Under the pieces are notes generated by a model. That model was not told the DNA's origin and did no database searches. It worked only from the letters and a program-made list of their open reading frames with translations. From Chloroflexota bacterium (GTDB taxonomy: Bacteria > Chloroflexota > Dehalococcoidia > GIF9 > AB-539-J10): a DNA stretch of 5,920 bases. Location of the stretch: contig JADFUZ010000022.1 in the NCBI GenBank assembly GCA_015222295.1, positions 1-5,920 of the forward strand, in the 5' to 3' direction. Shown one piece after another: positions 1-5,759 of this stretch. Within the stretch, counting starts at the first letter, position 1; each line of letters begins with the position of its first letter. Both the position numbers and the translations under genes were made by a program.

Positions 1-888
1 CATCTGGCTGATTTCCTCATCGGTGAGCCCGCTCTTCAACATCGCACTGATGAAGAGCCTCATACCCTCGCCTGTGATGGGATGTGGCGTCCCGCCAAAG
101 TCTGTGCTCATGATGCAGTGCTCAGGCCCCTCATCCCTCATCACGTCCGCTAACTCGTCCGGGCTGTGCCTCTGCCCCGTTGATGCTATCTCTTGCGCTG
201 AGTGCTCGATAATGACTCCTTCCCTGGCTAGCATCCGCCTCTGCTCAGCGCTCAGAATCGACTTCGCTACAATAGTCACCAGTGCATGAGTTACCACGAT
301 TTTATTCAGTCTCAGCTGCTTGCACCTGTCAACAAGCGCAAGTATCTCTGGGGCCGATATATGGCCCGTCGCCAGCACCATGTCATAATCTTTCACGGTC
401 TTCAGGATATCGTCTATCACGGGAACAAGCCTACCGTCCGTATCCAGTATTGAGATACCTTCCCCTCTGTGGTCAATGCCAAACGACTTGGCTATCATGT
501 CCTTTGAGTTCCTGGCGCAAAACGTGGGCATCCACACGACTTTCGCTCCCAGTTCACCCGCCGCCTCCACAGCATGGAAGTTCAAGCCACCGACTTCGTA
601 GTCGAGAGTAACACTGCCAAAAACCGCGATGTCAGGGACCAGATCAGACACAAGGCTCGCAAGAGCCGCTGTTGGATAACAGCGGTTCTTTAGCACAAAT
701 CCTCTCATGCCTGCTTCCCGTGCACTGAGGGCTGTCTCCAATGCATTCTGCCGTCTGGTCATGTGGGGCTCCGGGTGAAAATGCAGATGCATGTCTATGG
801 ATCCCCTGAGTAGCCTCCCAATGGGTGACTCATCAGTTCTGCCTGGCAAATGGAGCTCGTGCTCTCTGACGTAGCTATTGTCTATCAT
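1..888 (-). CDS. DUF6282 family amidohydrolase-like protein, 3' end cut by window edge
   Basis: The minus strand is open from an ATG at 888 to the window edge, giving 296 residues with no stop. The family is a predicted metal-dependent TIM-barrel hydrolase of the amidohydrolase type whose substrate is unknown to me. Visible motifs fit that fold in order: the HxH pair H34/H36 (DMHLHFHP), K67 in GFVLKN, a GGLN block near 100-103, KVVWMPT near 116-122, H176 (ATGHIS), H201 (VVTHA), and D263 in STDFG. These are the expected metal or catalytic positions, and all are kept. Family members are about 300 residues long, so probably only about 10-25 C-terminal residues lie outside the window. The start is set by AGGAGG at 895-900, six bases upstream. 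The gene is third in a minus-strand series, 138 bases after the dehydrogenase stop; I see no terminator in that gap (889-1026), so co-transcription is likely. Cytoplasmic: no signal peptide or membrane segment seen. Confidence 0.85.
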   Translation of the reverse strand, partial: MIDNSYVREHELHLPGRTDESPIGRLLRGSIDMHLHFHPEPHMTRRQNALETALSAREAGMRGFVLKNRCYPTAALASLVSDLVPDIAVFGSVTLDYEVGGLNFHAVEAAGELGAKVVWMPTFCARNSKDMIAKSFGIDHRGEGISILDTDGRLVPVIDDILKTVKDYDMVLATGHISAPEILALVDRCKQLRLNKIVVTHALVTIVAKSILSAEQRRMLAREGVIIEHSAQEIASTGQRHSPDELADVMRDEGPEHCIMSTDFGGTPHPITGEGMRLFISAMLKSGLTDEEISQM

Positions 889-894
889 CGGTGA

Positions 895-900
895 CCTCCT
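895..900 (-). promoter_or_regulatory. Shine-Dalgarno of the DUF6282 gene
   Basis: On the minus strand AGGAGG sits six bases before the ATG at 888, inside a longer GGAGGAGGT. This is an almost ideal ribosome binding site and fixes the start of this gene. Confidence 0.75.
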
Positions 901-1026
901 CCGCACATTGTTGCTGAAACACGTCAACTAGGTCCGGCCGACGTATGCTGATTCCAGAACGTCACTGAAGCCCGCTGGTGATCGCCAGACCATCCCACCC
1001 TTGTTACCCAGACCACTTCACTCAAA

Positions 1027-2061
1027 TTACGCCCGAAGCTTCTCGAGCTTGGCCTGAAATGCCGGCCTGTCCCAAACCTCTTGGTTGACCAAGCTGCCCG
1101 GATGTTCTCCGTTGACTATCTGCCGAACCTGCTCGACGATTTCGTCCATCTGACCGATGAACATCTGGTCCGTCCAACCTAGAGCATGTGGCGTGACTAT
1201 GACATTGTCCATCTTCAACAGCGGATTCTCAGGCTGTGTCGGCTCCTGCTCAAACGCATCTATCCCAGCCCCCCGTATCCACCCCTGTCGCAAAGCTCTT
1301 ATCAGCGCGCCCTCATCCACTATGGGTCCGCGTGCTGTGTTGATTAGAAACGTAGTCTCCTTCATGCTGGCCAGTTCCTTCTCTCCAAGTAGATGACGTG
1401 TACCTTCATTCAACGGACAGTTGATGGTCAAGAAGTCCGACTCTGCCAAGACCCTATCCATGTTTACGAGTTCCACATCAAGCTCCCCCACGGACTCGGG
1501 CGTCACGTAGGGGTCGTAGGCTATGTGTTTCATGCCCAACGGTTTGGCCAGCACAAACATCTCGCGGCCGATATTGCCAACGCCTATAGAGCCCAGAGTC
1601 TTGCCCACCAGCCCGTACCCGTGATATTGGGCTTTGTCAGCCCATCGTCCCTCGCGAGCCAGTCTGTCCTTGGTCAGGAGACGCATACTCAGCCCCAGTA
1701 TGAAAGTGATTATGGCCGTTGCCATCGGCCGCCGCACTGCCTTCGGAGTTATGCACAACATCACGTTTGCGTCTGTCATTGCGGCAACATCAACCATGTC
1801 ATAGCCCACCCCGGTGCGATGGATCGCTAGGAGACGCGTGTTGCCCATCACCGTACGGCGCGTCCACCTAGGCCTGAGCGCAATAACCATATCGAAGTCG
1901 CGTATCTGCTCGGCGGTCGCCTCTGGCAGAAACTCCGCGAAGGCTTCATATTCCACATTGGGTATCTTATCCAGTAGCTTCAGCCCAGGCCCCGGAATTA
2001 TGAACTTCCCTTCGTCGTCAAACAGGTCTCTGGTAACGCCGATTCTGACTTTCTTGCCCAT
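1027..2061 (-). CDS. D-2-hydroxyacid dehydrogenase (NAD-dependent, phosphoglycerate dehydrogenase-like)
   Basis: Predicted cytoplasmic oxidoreductase interconverting a 2-oxo acid and a D-2-hydroxy acid with NAD(H). The 344-residue length is normal for the family. Numbered from the chosen start, the Rossmann motif GVGNIG is at 160-165, and an acidic D183 (AYDP) follows at the end of the second strand, which favours NAD over NADP. The catalytic triad is present: R244 in NTARG, E273 in FEQEP, and H292 in TPHALG. The first half of the substrate domain carries HRTGVGYDMVDV, typical of the family. Where many members have a VAE motif after the conserved proline, this protein has VRRPMATA, so it belongs to a divergent subfamily and its substrate cannot be named. 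Start choice: the ATG at 2061 has GGAGG nine bases upstream (2071-2075). An in-frame ATG at 2079 would add six residues, but its AGGAG abuts the codon. Second gene of the minus-strand series, 98 bases after the aldolase. Confidence 0.9.
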   Translation of the reverse strand: MGKKVRIGVTRDLFDDEGKFIIPGPGLKLLDKIPNVEYEAFAEFLPEATAEQIRDFDMVIALRPRWTRRTVMGNTRLLAIHRTGVGYDMVDVAAMTDANVMLCITPKAVRRPMATAIITFILGLSMRLLTKDRLAREGRWADKAQYHGYGLVGKTLGSIGVGNIGREMFVLAKPLGMKHIAYDPYVTPESVGELDVELVNMDRVLAESDFLTINCPLNEGTRHLLGEKELASMKETTFLINTARGPIVDEGALIRALRQGWIRGAGIDAFEQEPTQPENPLLKMDNVIVTPHALGWTDQMFIGQMDEIVEQVRQIVNGEHPGSLVNQEVWDRPAFQAKLEKLRA

Positions 2062-2070
2062 TCCCTCATT

Positions 2071-2075
2071 CCTCC
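2071..2075 (-). promoter_or_regulatory. Shine-Dalgarno deciding the dehydrogenase start
   Basis: Minus-strand GGAGG lies nine bases before the ATG at 2061. The alternative ATG at 2079 has an AGGAG directly touching it, which leaves no usable spacing. The downstream start is therefore preferred, though not proven. Confidence 0.5.
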
Positions 2076-2129
2076 CCATCTCCTACCTGCTATCTACCGC
2101 TCACTGCCACCTGCTCAGGACGCCGTGTA

Positions 2130-2156
2130 ACTCAACTTGCTCCCGTTCAGTTGAGT
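2130..2156. repeat. Inverted repeat between aldolase and dehydrogenase genes
   Basis: ACTCAACT (2130-2137) and AGTTGAGT (2149-2156) are perfect 8-base inverted copies around an 11-base loop. Beyond a single mismatch, two more pairs can form (2127-2128 with 2158-2159). In the minus-strand transcript the hairpin begins just after the aldolase stop codon (2160-2162). No T-run follows in either direction, so it does not look like a normal intrinsic terminator. Possible roles are mRNA 3'-end protection, processing, or a protein binding site. Confidence 0.6.
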
Positions 2157-2159
2157 GAC

Positions 2160-2981
2160 TCACCTTATGAGAGCCTTCGCCTCTTCAATGACTGGTTTCA
2201 GATTGCGAACGTTCCCATCTCTGACGTAGCCCAAGGTGAATAACTGATAGCCTTCCTCTGCCCGTTGGAGGCACCCCTTGGGTGGAAAACCACCAATGCC
2301 GGCCACCTTTCCCGCTTCTTTGCATATCTTGGCGATTTCTCTCAGTTTCTCGCCCAGAAAGGCAGCCGCATTTACCTCTGACCTCTTGGCCCTGGGATCA
2401 ATGCCTCCGATGTTCAGCGCAAGGTCATTCGTTCCCACAATCGTTCCCGTTATTCCATCCAGCCTCAAGGTCTGACGCAAGCTGCTGAGGCCCGCCAGAC
2501 TCTCAGTCTGAGGGAAAACCAGAGTGTTGTCGTTGATGTATTGAGTCATCGCGAGCAAGGGCATCTCAGCAGGGTCCTGAAAGTCCAGCAGATAGGGACT
2601 CAGCCCTATTCCAGATCCTCTATGCCCGGTGGGCGGGAAATAAGCCTGATTGACAGCGAAAGCGGCCTGCTCCACACTGTCCACCTGCGGCAGCATCAGT
2701 CCGTTCACACCAGAGTCAAGGTAGCACCTGAAGTTGGCAGAGTTCTCCTCCGGCCGCAGCAACATAGGAATCGCCATTTCCCTGGCAGCACGGATATACA
2801 TGTAAATGGTCTCTTTGTTCACCAGACTATGCTCGTTGTCCACCATAATGAAATCATAGCCAAAGTCCTTCAACGCCCCTACTGTGTCTTCCGGGTCGTT
2901 ACCAGGTCCGATGAGTGGCCCAAACACCTTCTTGCCTGCTTGCAACTCCAACACGAAGTCACGTCCAGTGTTCTTTTCCAC
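2160..2981 (-). CDS. HpcH/HpaI family aldolase (2-oxo acid aldolase, class II)
   Basis: Predicted metal-dependent aldolase that cleaves or forms a 2-oxo acid, typically with pyruvate and an aldehyde; relatives act on 4-hydroxy-2-oxoheptanedioate or 2-dehydro-3-deoxyglucarate. The 273 residues match the usual 250-270. Numbered from the GTG at 2981: GYDFIMVDNEHS holds the catalytic base H51, R76 (LLRPEE) matches the substrate-binding arginine, LDSGVNGLMLPQV (88-100) and FPPTGHRG (115-122) are family signatures, and the metal ligands are E160 (PQTES) and D186 (GTNDLAL). All key residues are present, so an active enzyme is expected. Start choice: the frame stays open to a GTG at 3041, and an ATG lies at 3002, but only the GTG at 2981 has a good ribosome site (GGAGG, six bases away). 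It also places VFGPLI at the usual distance from the N-terminus. First gene of the minus-strand series. Confidence 0.9.
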   Translation of the reverse strand: MEKNTGRDFVLELQAGKKVFGPLIGPGNDPEDTVGALKDFGYDFIMVDNEHSLVNKETIYMYIRAAREMAIPMLLRPEENSANFRCYLDSGVNGLMLPQVDSVEQAAFAVNQAYFPPTGHRGSGIGLSPYLLDFQDPAEMPLLAMTQYINDNTLVFPQTESLAGLSSLRQTLRLDGITGTIVGTNDLALNIGGIDPRAKRSEVNAAAFLGEKLREIAKICKEAGKVAGIGGFPPKGCLQRAEEGYQLFTLGYVRDGNVRNLKPVIEEAKALIR

Positions 2982-2987
2982 GGAGAC

Positions 2988-2992
2988 CCTCC
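2988..2992 (-). promoter_or_regulatory. Shine-Dalgarno deciding the aldolase GTG start
   Basis: Minus-strand AGGGAGGG (core GGAGG at 2988-2992) lies six bases before the GTG at 2981. The longer in-frame candidates at 3041 (GTG) and 3002 (ATG) have no comparable site, so the short form is preferred. Confidence 0.6.
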
Positions 2993-3057
2993 CTAGTTCC
3001 ATTTGCGGCTGTGTCCCAACATCATCCCGTCCCACCACCACACGACGTTATCTCGGA

Positions 3058-3066
3058 AGTATAGCA
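3058..3066 (-). promoter_or_regulatory. Candidate extended -10 promoter for the aldolase series
   Basis: The minus strand reads TGCTATACT: an extended -10 element (TGn) followed by TATACT, five of six matches to TATAAT. There is no good -35 at 17 bases, as is common for extended -10 promoters. Transcription would start near 3051, leaving a leader of about 70 bases before the GTG at 2981. Motif match only. Confidence 0.35.
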
Positions 3067-3085
3067 CTGTTTTTTGACTCACGGA

Positions 3086-3115
3086 ATAATACATGCGCGG
3101 CACAATTCTTGACAT
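3086..3115 (-). promoter_or_regulatory. Alternative minus-strand sigma70-like promoter
   Basis: The minus strand carries ATGTCA (3110-3115, four of six to TTGACA), then 18 bases, then TATTAT (3086-3091, five of six to TATAAT). It is a weaker or second choice for driving the aldolase series, upstream of the extended -10 element at 3058-3066. Confidence 0.25.
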
Positions 3116-3155
3116 TGCAGCGAGAAACCATCCCCGTTGGACCAGACTGATGGTG

Positions 3156-3161
3156 TATAAT
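3156..3161 (+). promoter_or_regulatory. Candidate -10 element for the aminotransferase gene
   Basis: A perfect TATAAT stands 65 bases before the aminotransferase ATG. The nearest -35-like hexamer, TTGGAC at 3137-3142, is only 13 bases away. A perfect TTGACA (3109-3114) is 41 bases away. Neither spacing is normal, so this may need an activator, or the match may be chance. Confidence 0.35.
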
Positions 3162-3201
3162 GGCGCAGAGCAACTGTGACTCCATCGCACTGGCGCTGCA
3201 G

Positions 3202-3224
3202 TTCACCTGCTCAATCGAGGTGAA
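3202..3224 (+). promoter_or_regulatory. Hairpin covering the aminotransferase Shine-Dalgarno
   Basis: TTCACCT (3202-3208) and AGGTGAA (3218-3224) are perfect 7-base inverted copies around a 9-base loop. The right arm contains most of GAGGTG (3217-3222), the likely ribosome binding site for the ATG at 3227. If folded, the mRNA would hide that site. This suggests translational control, but a DNA operator or chance pairing is also possible. Confidence 0.45.
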
Positions 3225-3226
3225 AC

Positions 3227-4525
3227 ATGAAACAGGAGTACCTCTTCCCGAGTCCTGCCCCTCCGGCCATCAGAGAGGCTATGGCGAAGGCTGTAGAAAG
3301 AAAAGAGCAAGGTCTCGAGGTCTTCGACTTCAGCAGCGGCAACATAGGCAACCTGCTGGCTAGCCAATCGATCTTTGACAAGTTCGAGTTGAGCACTGCC
3401 AAGTCGGCTCCCGTTCAACTTAGGGGAATGATTGATGCGTTGGGACGGGGCATAATCAACTCGTACTACCCTCATCCCAGGGGACTTGCCTACTCCCCGA
3501 CCGGTGGGACTGAGGCTATCAGGAGGCTAGTGGCGCAGTATTTCAGAGAGATACATGGGATTCCAATTTCGGATGTTGACACGAATAGAGTCATAGTGAC
3601 GGCAGGCGGACAGCAGGCTATGACTTCAGCGCTCAGATCCATAAGGCCCGGAACGCGAGTTCTTCTACCAAGGTGGGAATACGCTCCTGTCTCAGGCATA
3701 TTGAAATACCACAACCTTGACGAAGTAAGGGTCGACGTGAATGAAGACTTATCCATAAATATCGGTGATTTGAAGAAGAAAGTCGGCCAGAGTTCTGTGT
3801 TCTACCTCAGCATGCCCAACAATCCAACCGGATACCTCTCACCTGAAGACCTGAGAGCCGTAGCGGAAGTCCTTTCAGCCAACAACGGTGGCGTAATCTG
3901 GGATGCCCCGTACCTATTCACCATATTGAGACTCACACCAGGGGGTGTGAAGTTTGACAAGGAGTTCCTGCAAGAAAAGGTCAGCGAATTCAAAGAAACA
4001 GCACGAGAATACCATGAATCCATGTGTATCCTGTCGAGTCTGTCCAAGTCGTGTCTCATCGCTGGTTTGAGATATGGCTTTGCTGTTGCCAGCAGGCAAT
4101 GGATAGACAACATGGAGGCCATAATAGGAAGAGAGAACTTGAGCAGCCCCACGCCGTCCTTCATTGCCGGCACAGAGATCCTGAAGGGCTTCTTGCAACA
4201 GCCGGCCAGTTACGAATGGGTTTGCGATGTTCTTGCTGGCAGGCTCACCATTCTGATTCAGGAAATTGGCAAGCACCTGATGCTTCCGGGTAACGGGATG
4301 TTCGGTGCTCTGTATGTCCCGGTTTTGACAGGTCAAACCGTCAGCAAGATATTCGCGGAACAATTGCTGAGTGAATACGGAATCGTGACTGTGCCAGGAG
4401 AGCAGTTTTTCGGGGGTACAGCGAATGCAGTCAGGCTCTCGCTCGTGTCAGTTCCCTGGACCGAGGGTGAGGAAACATGGATTGCAAGCGTCAAGGCTCT
4501 GAAAGCTGCTCTGGCGAAGTTGTGA
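3227..4525 (+). CDS. PLP-dependent aminotransferase, class I/II (fold type I)
   Basis: Predicted cytoplasmic pyridoxal-phosphate enzyme moving an amino group between an amino acid and a 2-oxo acid. The 432 residues carry the full fold-type I set: AGGQQAM (126-132, phosphate-binding loop), SMPNNPTG with N199, IWDAPY with D226 and Y229 contacting the cofactor ring, SSLSKS with K274 as the Schiff-base lysine followed by GLRYGFAVA (280-288), and R403 in AVRLSL as the substrate carboxylate arginine. All core residues are intact, so activity is expected, but its substrate cannot be told. The N-terminal part (DFSSGNIGNLLASQ, 34-47) lacks the usual AxGxPD-like wording, and about 25 residues near 236-262 form a charged insert before the lysine strand; alanine- or aspartate-type relatives are the nearest guess. 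The ATG at 3227 follows GAGGTG by four bases. Divergent from the aldolase series across 245 bases. A decarboxylating or lyase relative of the same fold is possible. Confidence 0.88.
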   Translation: MKQEYLFPSPAPPAIREAMAKAVERKEQGLEVFDFSSGNIGNLLASQSIFDKFELSTAKSAPVQLRGMIDALGRGIINSYYPHPRGLAYSPTGGTEAIRRLVAQYFREIHGIPISDVDTNRVIVTAGGQQAMTSALRSIRPGTRVLLPRWEYAPVSGILKYHNLDEVRVDVNEDLSINIGDLKKKVGQSSVFYLSMPNNPTGYLSPEDLRAVAEVLSANNGGVIWDAPYLFTILRLTPGGVKFDKEFLQEKVSEFKETAREYHESMCILSSLSKSCLIAGLRYGFAVASRQWIDNMEAIIGRENLSSPTPSFIAGTEILKGFLQQPASYEWVCDVLAGRLTILIQEIGKHLMLPGNGMFGALYVPVLTGQTVSKIFAEQLLSEYGIVTVPGEQFFGGTANAVRLSLVSVPWTEGEETWIASVKALKAALAKL

Positions 4526-4574
4526 GGGACACGCATAATATGTTAATCCATATGTCTCGAGAGGCAGCGGTCAG

Positions 4575-4617
4575 CAGGAAGACCACCTGCGCGCTTGCGC
4601 ATGGGCAGATCTTCCTG
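4575..4617 (+). repeat. Multi-segment stem-loop in the plsX leader
   Basis: Three nested pairings: CAGGAAGA (4575-4582) with TCTTCCTG (4610-4617), CCA (4583-4585) with TGG (4602-4604), and TGCGC (4588-4592) with GCGCA (4597-4601), capped by GCTT. That makes 16 base pairs broken by a two-base bulge on the left and a five-base bulge on the right. It lies 50 bases after the aminotransferase stop and 53 bases before the plsX ATG. No T-run follows, so it is not a standard intrinsic terminator. Confidence 0.6.
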
Positions 4618-4670
4618 GAATGCCCGCGATTGAGGAGAACGGAACGCAGCGCCCATTCCCGTCCCGCGAA

Positions 4671-5759
4671 ATGGTAAAGATTGCAGTGGACGCCATGGGA
4701 GGCGACTATGCCCCTGATGAAATAATCAAGGGGGCAGTTACTGCTGCCCGAAGAGGGGATGTTGAGGTCGTACTTGTCGGGCCTGCGAGCATACTCAAAA
4801 GCGGAATATCAAAGTACGATAGAGAGGGGCTCCTTATTTCCCAGGTCGACGCCGAAGCTGTCATCAAGGAAGGCGAGCATCCTGCCCTGGCGGTCCGGCG
4901 CAAGCCTGATGCTTCCATAGCCGTCGCGGTGAAACTTGCGAAAGCAGGCAAAGTGGATGCCGTGCTAAGCGCCGGGTCCACAGGGGCAGCAGCTGTGAGC
5001 GCTATCCAGTTTCTGGGCATGATGCCGGGGATAGACCGCCCCACAGTTTGTGCACCTCTTGTTGGTTTTGCCCCCAAGACAGTCCTTGTGGATGGAGGAG
5101 CCAACGTTGACTGTAAGCCCGAGCACTTGCTATCGTTCGCGGTCGTGGGTTCTGTGTATGCGAAGAAACTCCTGGGAGTTCCCAATCCCAAAGTAGCTCT
5201 TCTAAGCGTTGGCGCCGAAGAAGGCAAAGGCAGCAGATTGATCCAGGAAAGCTATCCCATTCTCCAAAGCAGTGGTCTGGATTTTATCGGCAACATCGAG
5301 GGTAATGACGTCCTCAGTGGCCGAGCCAATGTCATTGTATGTGATGCCGTCCTGGGGAATGTGCTGATGAAGTTCTACGAAAGCATCGGACAGTACTTCG
5401 TCAAATGGCTAACCGGCAAGCTGGGCAGACTGCCGTTGGCAGGATCGGTGGGACGGTTGCTTGACCAGATGATTTCGTTCACCAGGATAACGAGGGATGA
5501 AAGCGACGGCGGAGGTCTGCTGTGGGGAATCAATGGTGTTGTTCATCTTATGCACGGGAACAGCCGGGCACAACAAGTAGATAGAGCAATAGCAAGAGCA
5601 AGGTGTGCCGTGGAAACTGACCTGGTTGGCTCCCTGAGATACGAGCTGGAGATAATTCAGACCAAGTGCAAAGAATATCTGGGCACGAAGCTTCACTCCT
5701 CAGGCACGAGTGCCACATTGGCTGCGGACGGCCCGACTTACTCACACACAAGCTGGTAG
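4671..5759 (+). CDS. plsX: Phosphate acyltransferase PlsX
   Basis: PlsX moves the acyl group from acyl-ACP to inorganic phosphate, making acyl-phosphate for PlsY, the first acylation step of phospholipid synthesis in most bacteria. It acts as a peripheral protein at the inner face of the membrane. The start MVKIAVDAMGGDYAPDEI is the hallmark of the family. Further matches are SAGSTG (100-105), VDGGANVDCKP (140-150), GNIEGND (207-213), VIVCDAVLGNVLMK (221-234; the usual form has CDG), GGGLLWGINGVV (280-291; W where G or a small residue is usual) and HGNS (295-298). At 362 residues it is slightly long because of a low-complexity tail after about residue 340. The ATG at 4671 is chosen because the family begins there; an upstream ATG at 4620 would add 17 residues unlike the family. 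The Shine-Dalgarno before 4671 is poor. No other fatty-acid or phospholipid gene is visible nearby. Confidence 0.95.
   Translation: MVKIAVDAMGGDYAPDEIIKGAVTAARRGDVEVVLVGPASILKSGISKYDREGLLISQVDAEAVIKEGEHPALAVRRKPDASIAVAVKLAKAGKVDAVLSAGSTGAAAVSAIQFLGMMPGIDRPTVCAPLVGFAPKTVLVDGGANVDCKPEHLLSFAVVGSVYAKKLLGVPNPKVALLSVGAEEGKGSRLIQESYPILQSSGLDFIGNIEGNDVLSGRANVIVCDAVLGNVLMKFYESIGQYFVKWLTGKLGRLPLAGSVGRLLDQMISFTRITRDESDGGGLLWGINGVVHLMHGNSRAQQVDRAIARARCAVETDLVGSLRYELEIIQTKCKEYLGTKLHSSGTSATLAADGPTYSHTSW

Noticed and set aside
23..611. Plus-strand open frames at 23-289 and 282-611
   Set aside because: They lie antisense to the DUF6282 gene, whose minus-strand translation shows clear family motifs; the plus-strand products are compositionally odd and have no recognisable domain.
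863..875. TCTCTGACGTAGC shared with about 2219-2231
   Set aside because: Both copies lie inside coding sequence and encode similar short peptides (YVR in each); a chance 13-base match rather than a repeat element.
964..1004. Near-palindrome CTGGTGATCGCCAG in the gap before the DUF6282 gene
   Set aside because: Only a four-base perfect stem with a mismatched centre and no T-run; not enough for a terminator or operator call.
2993..3190. Minus-strand 65-codon frame in the divergent control region
   Set aside because: It overlaps the promoter-like elements and the aldolase leader, and has no recognisable motif or good ribosome site.
4534..4539. CATAAT as a -10 element for plsX
   Set aside because: The hexamer 17 bases upstream is CTGGCG, a poor -35, and there is no TGn extension; too weak to annotate.
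4706..5227. 173-codon minus-strand frame inside plsX
   Set aside because: It is antisense to strongly conserved PlsX coding sequence, is rich in S, T, A and P as expected for a complement frame, and has no domain.
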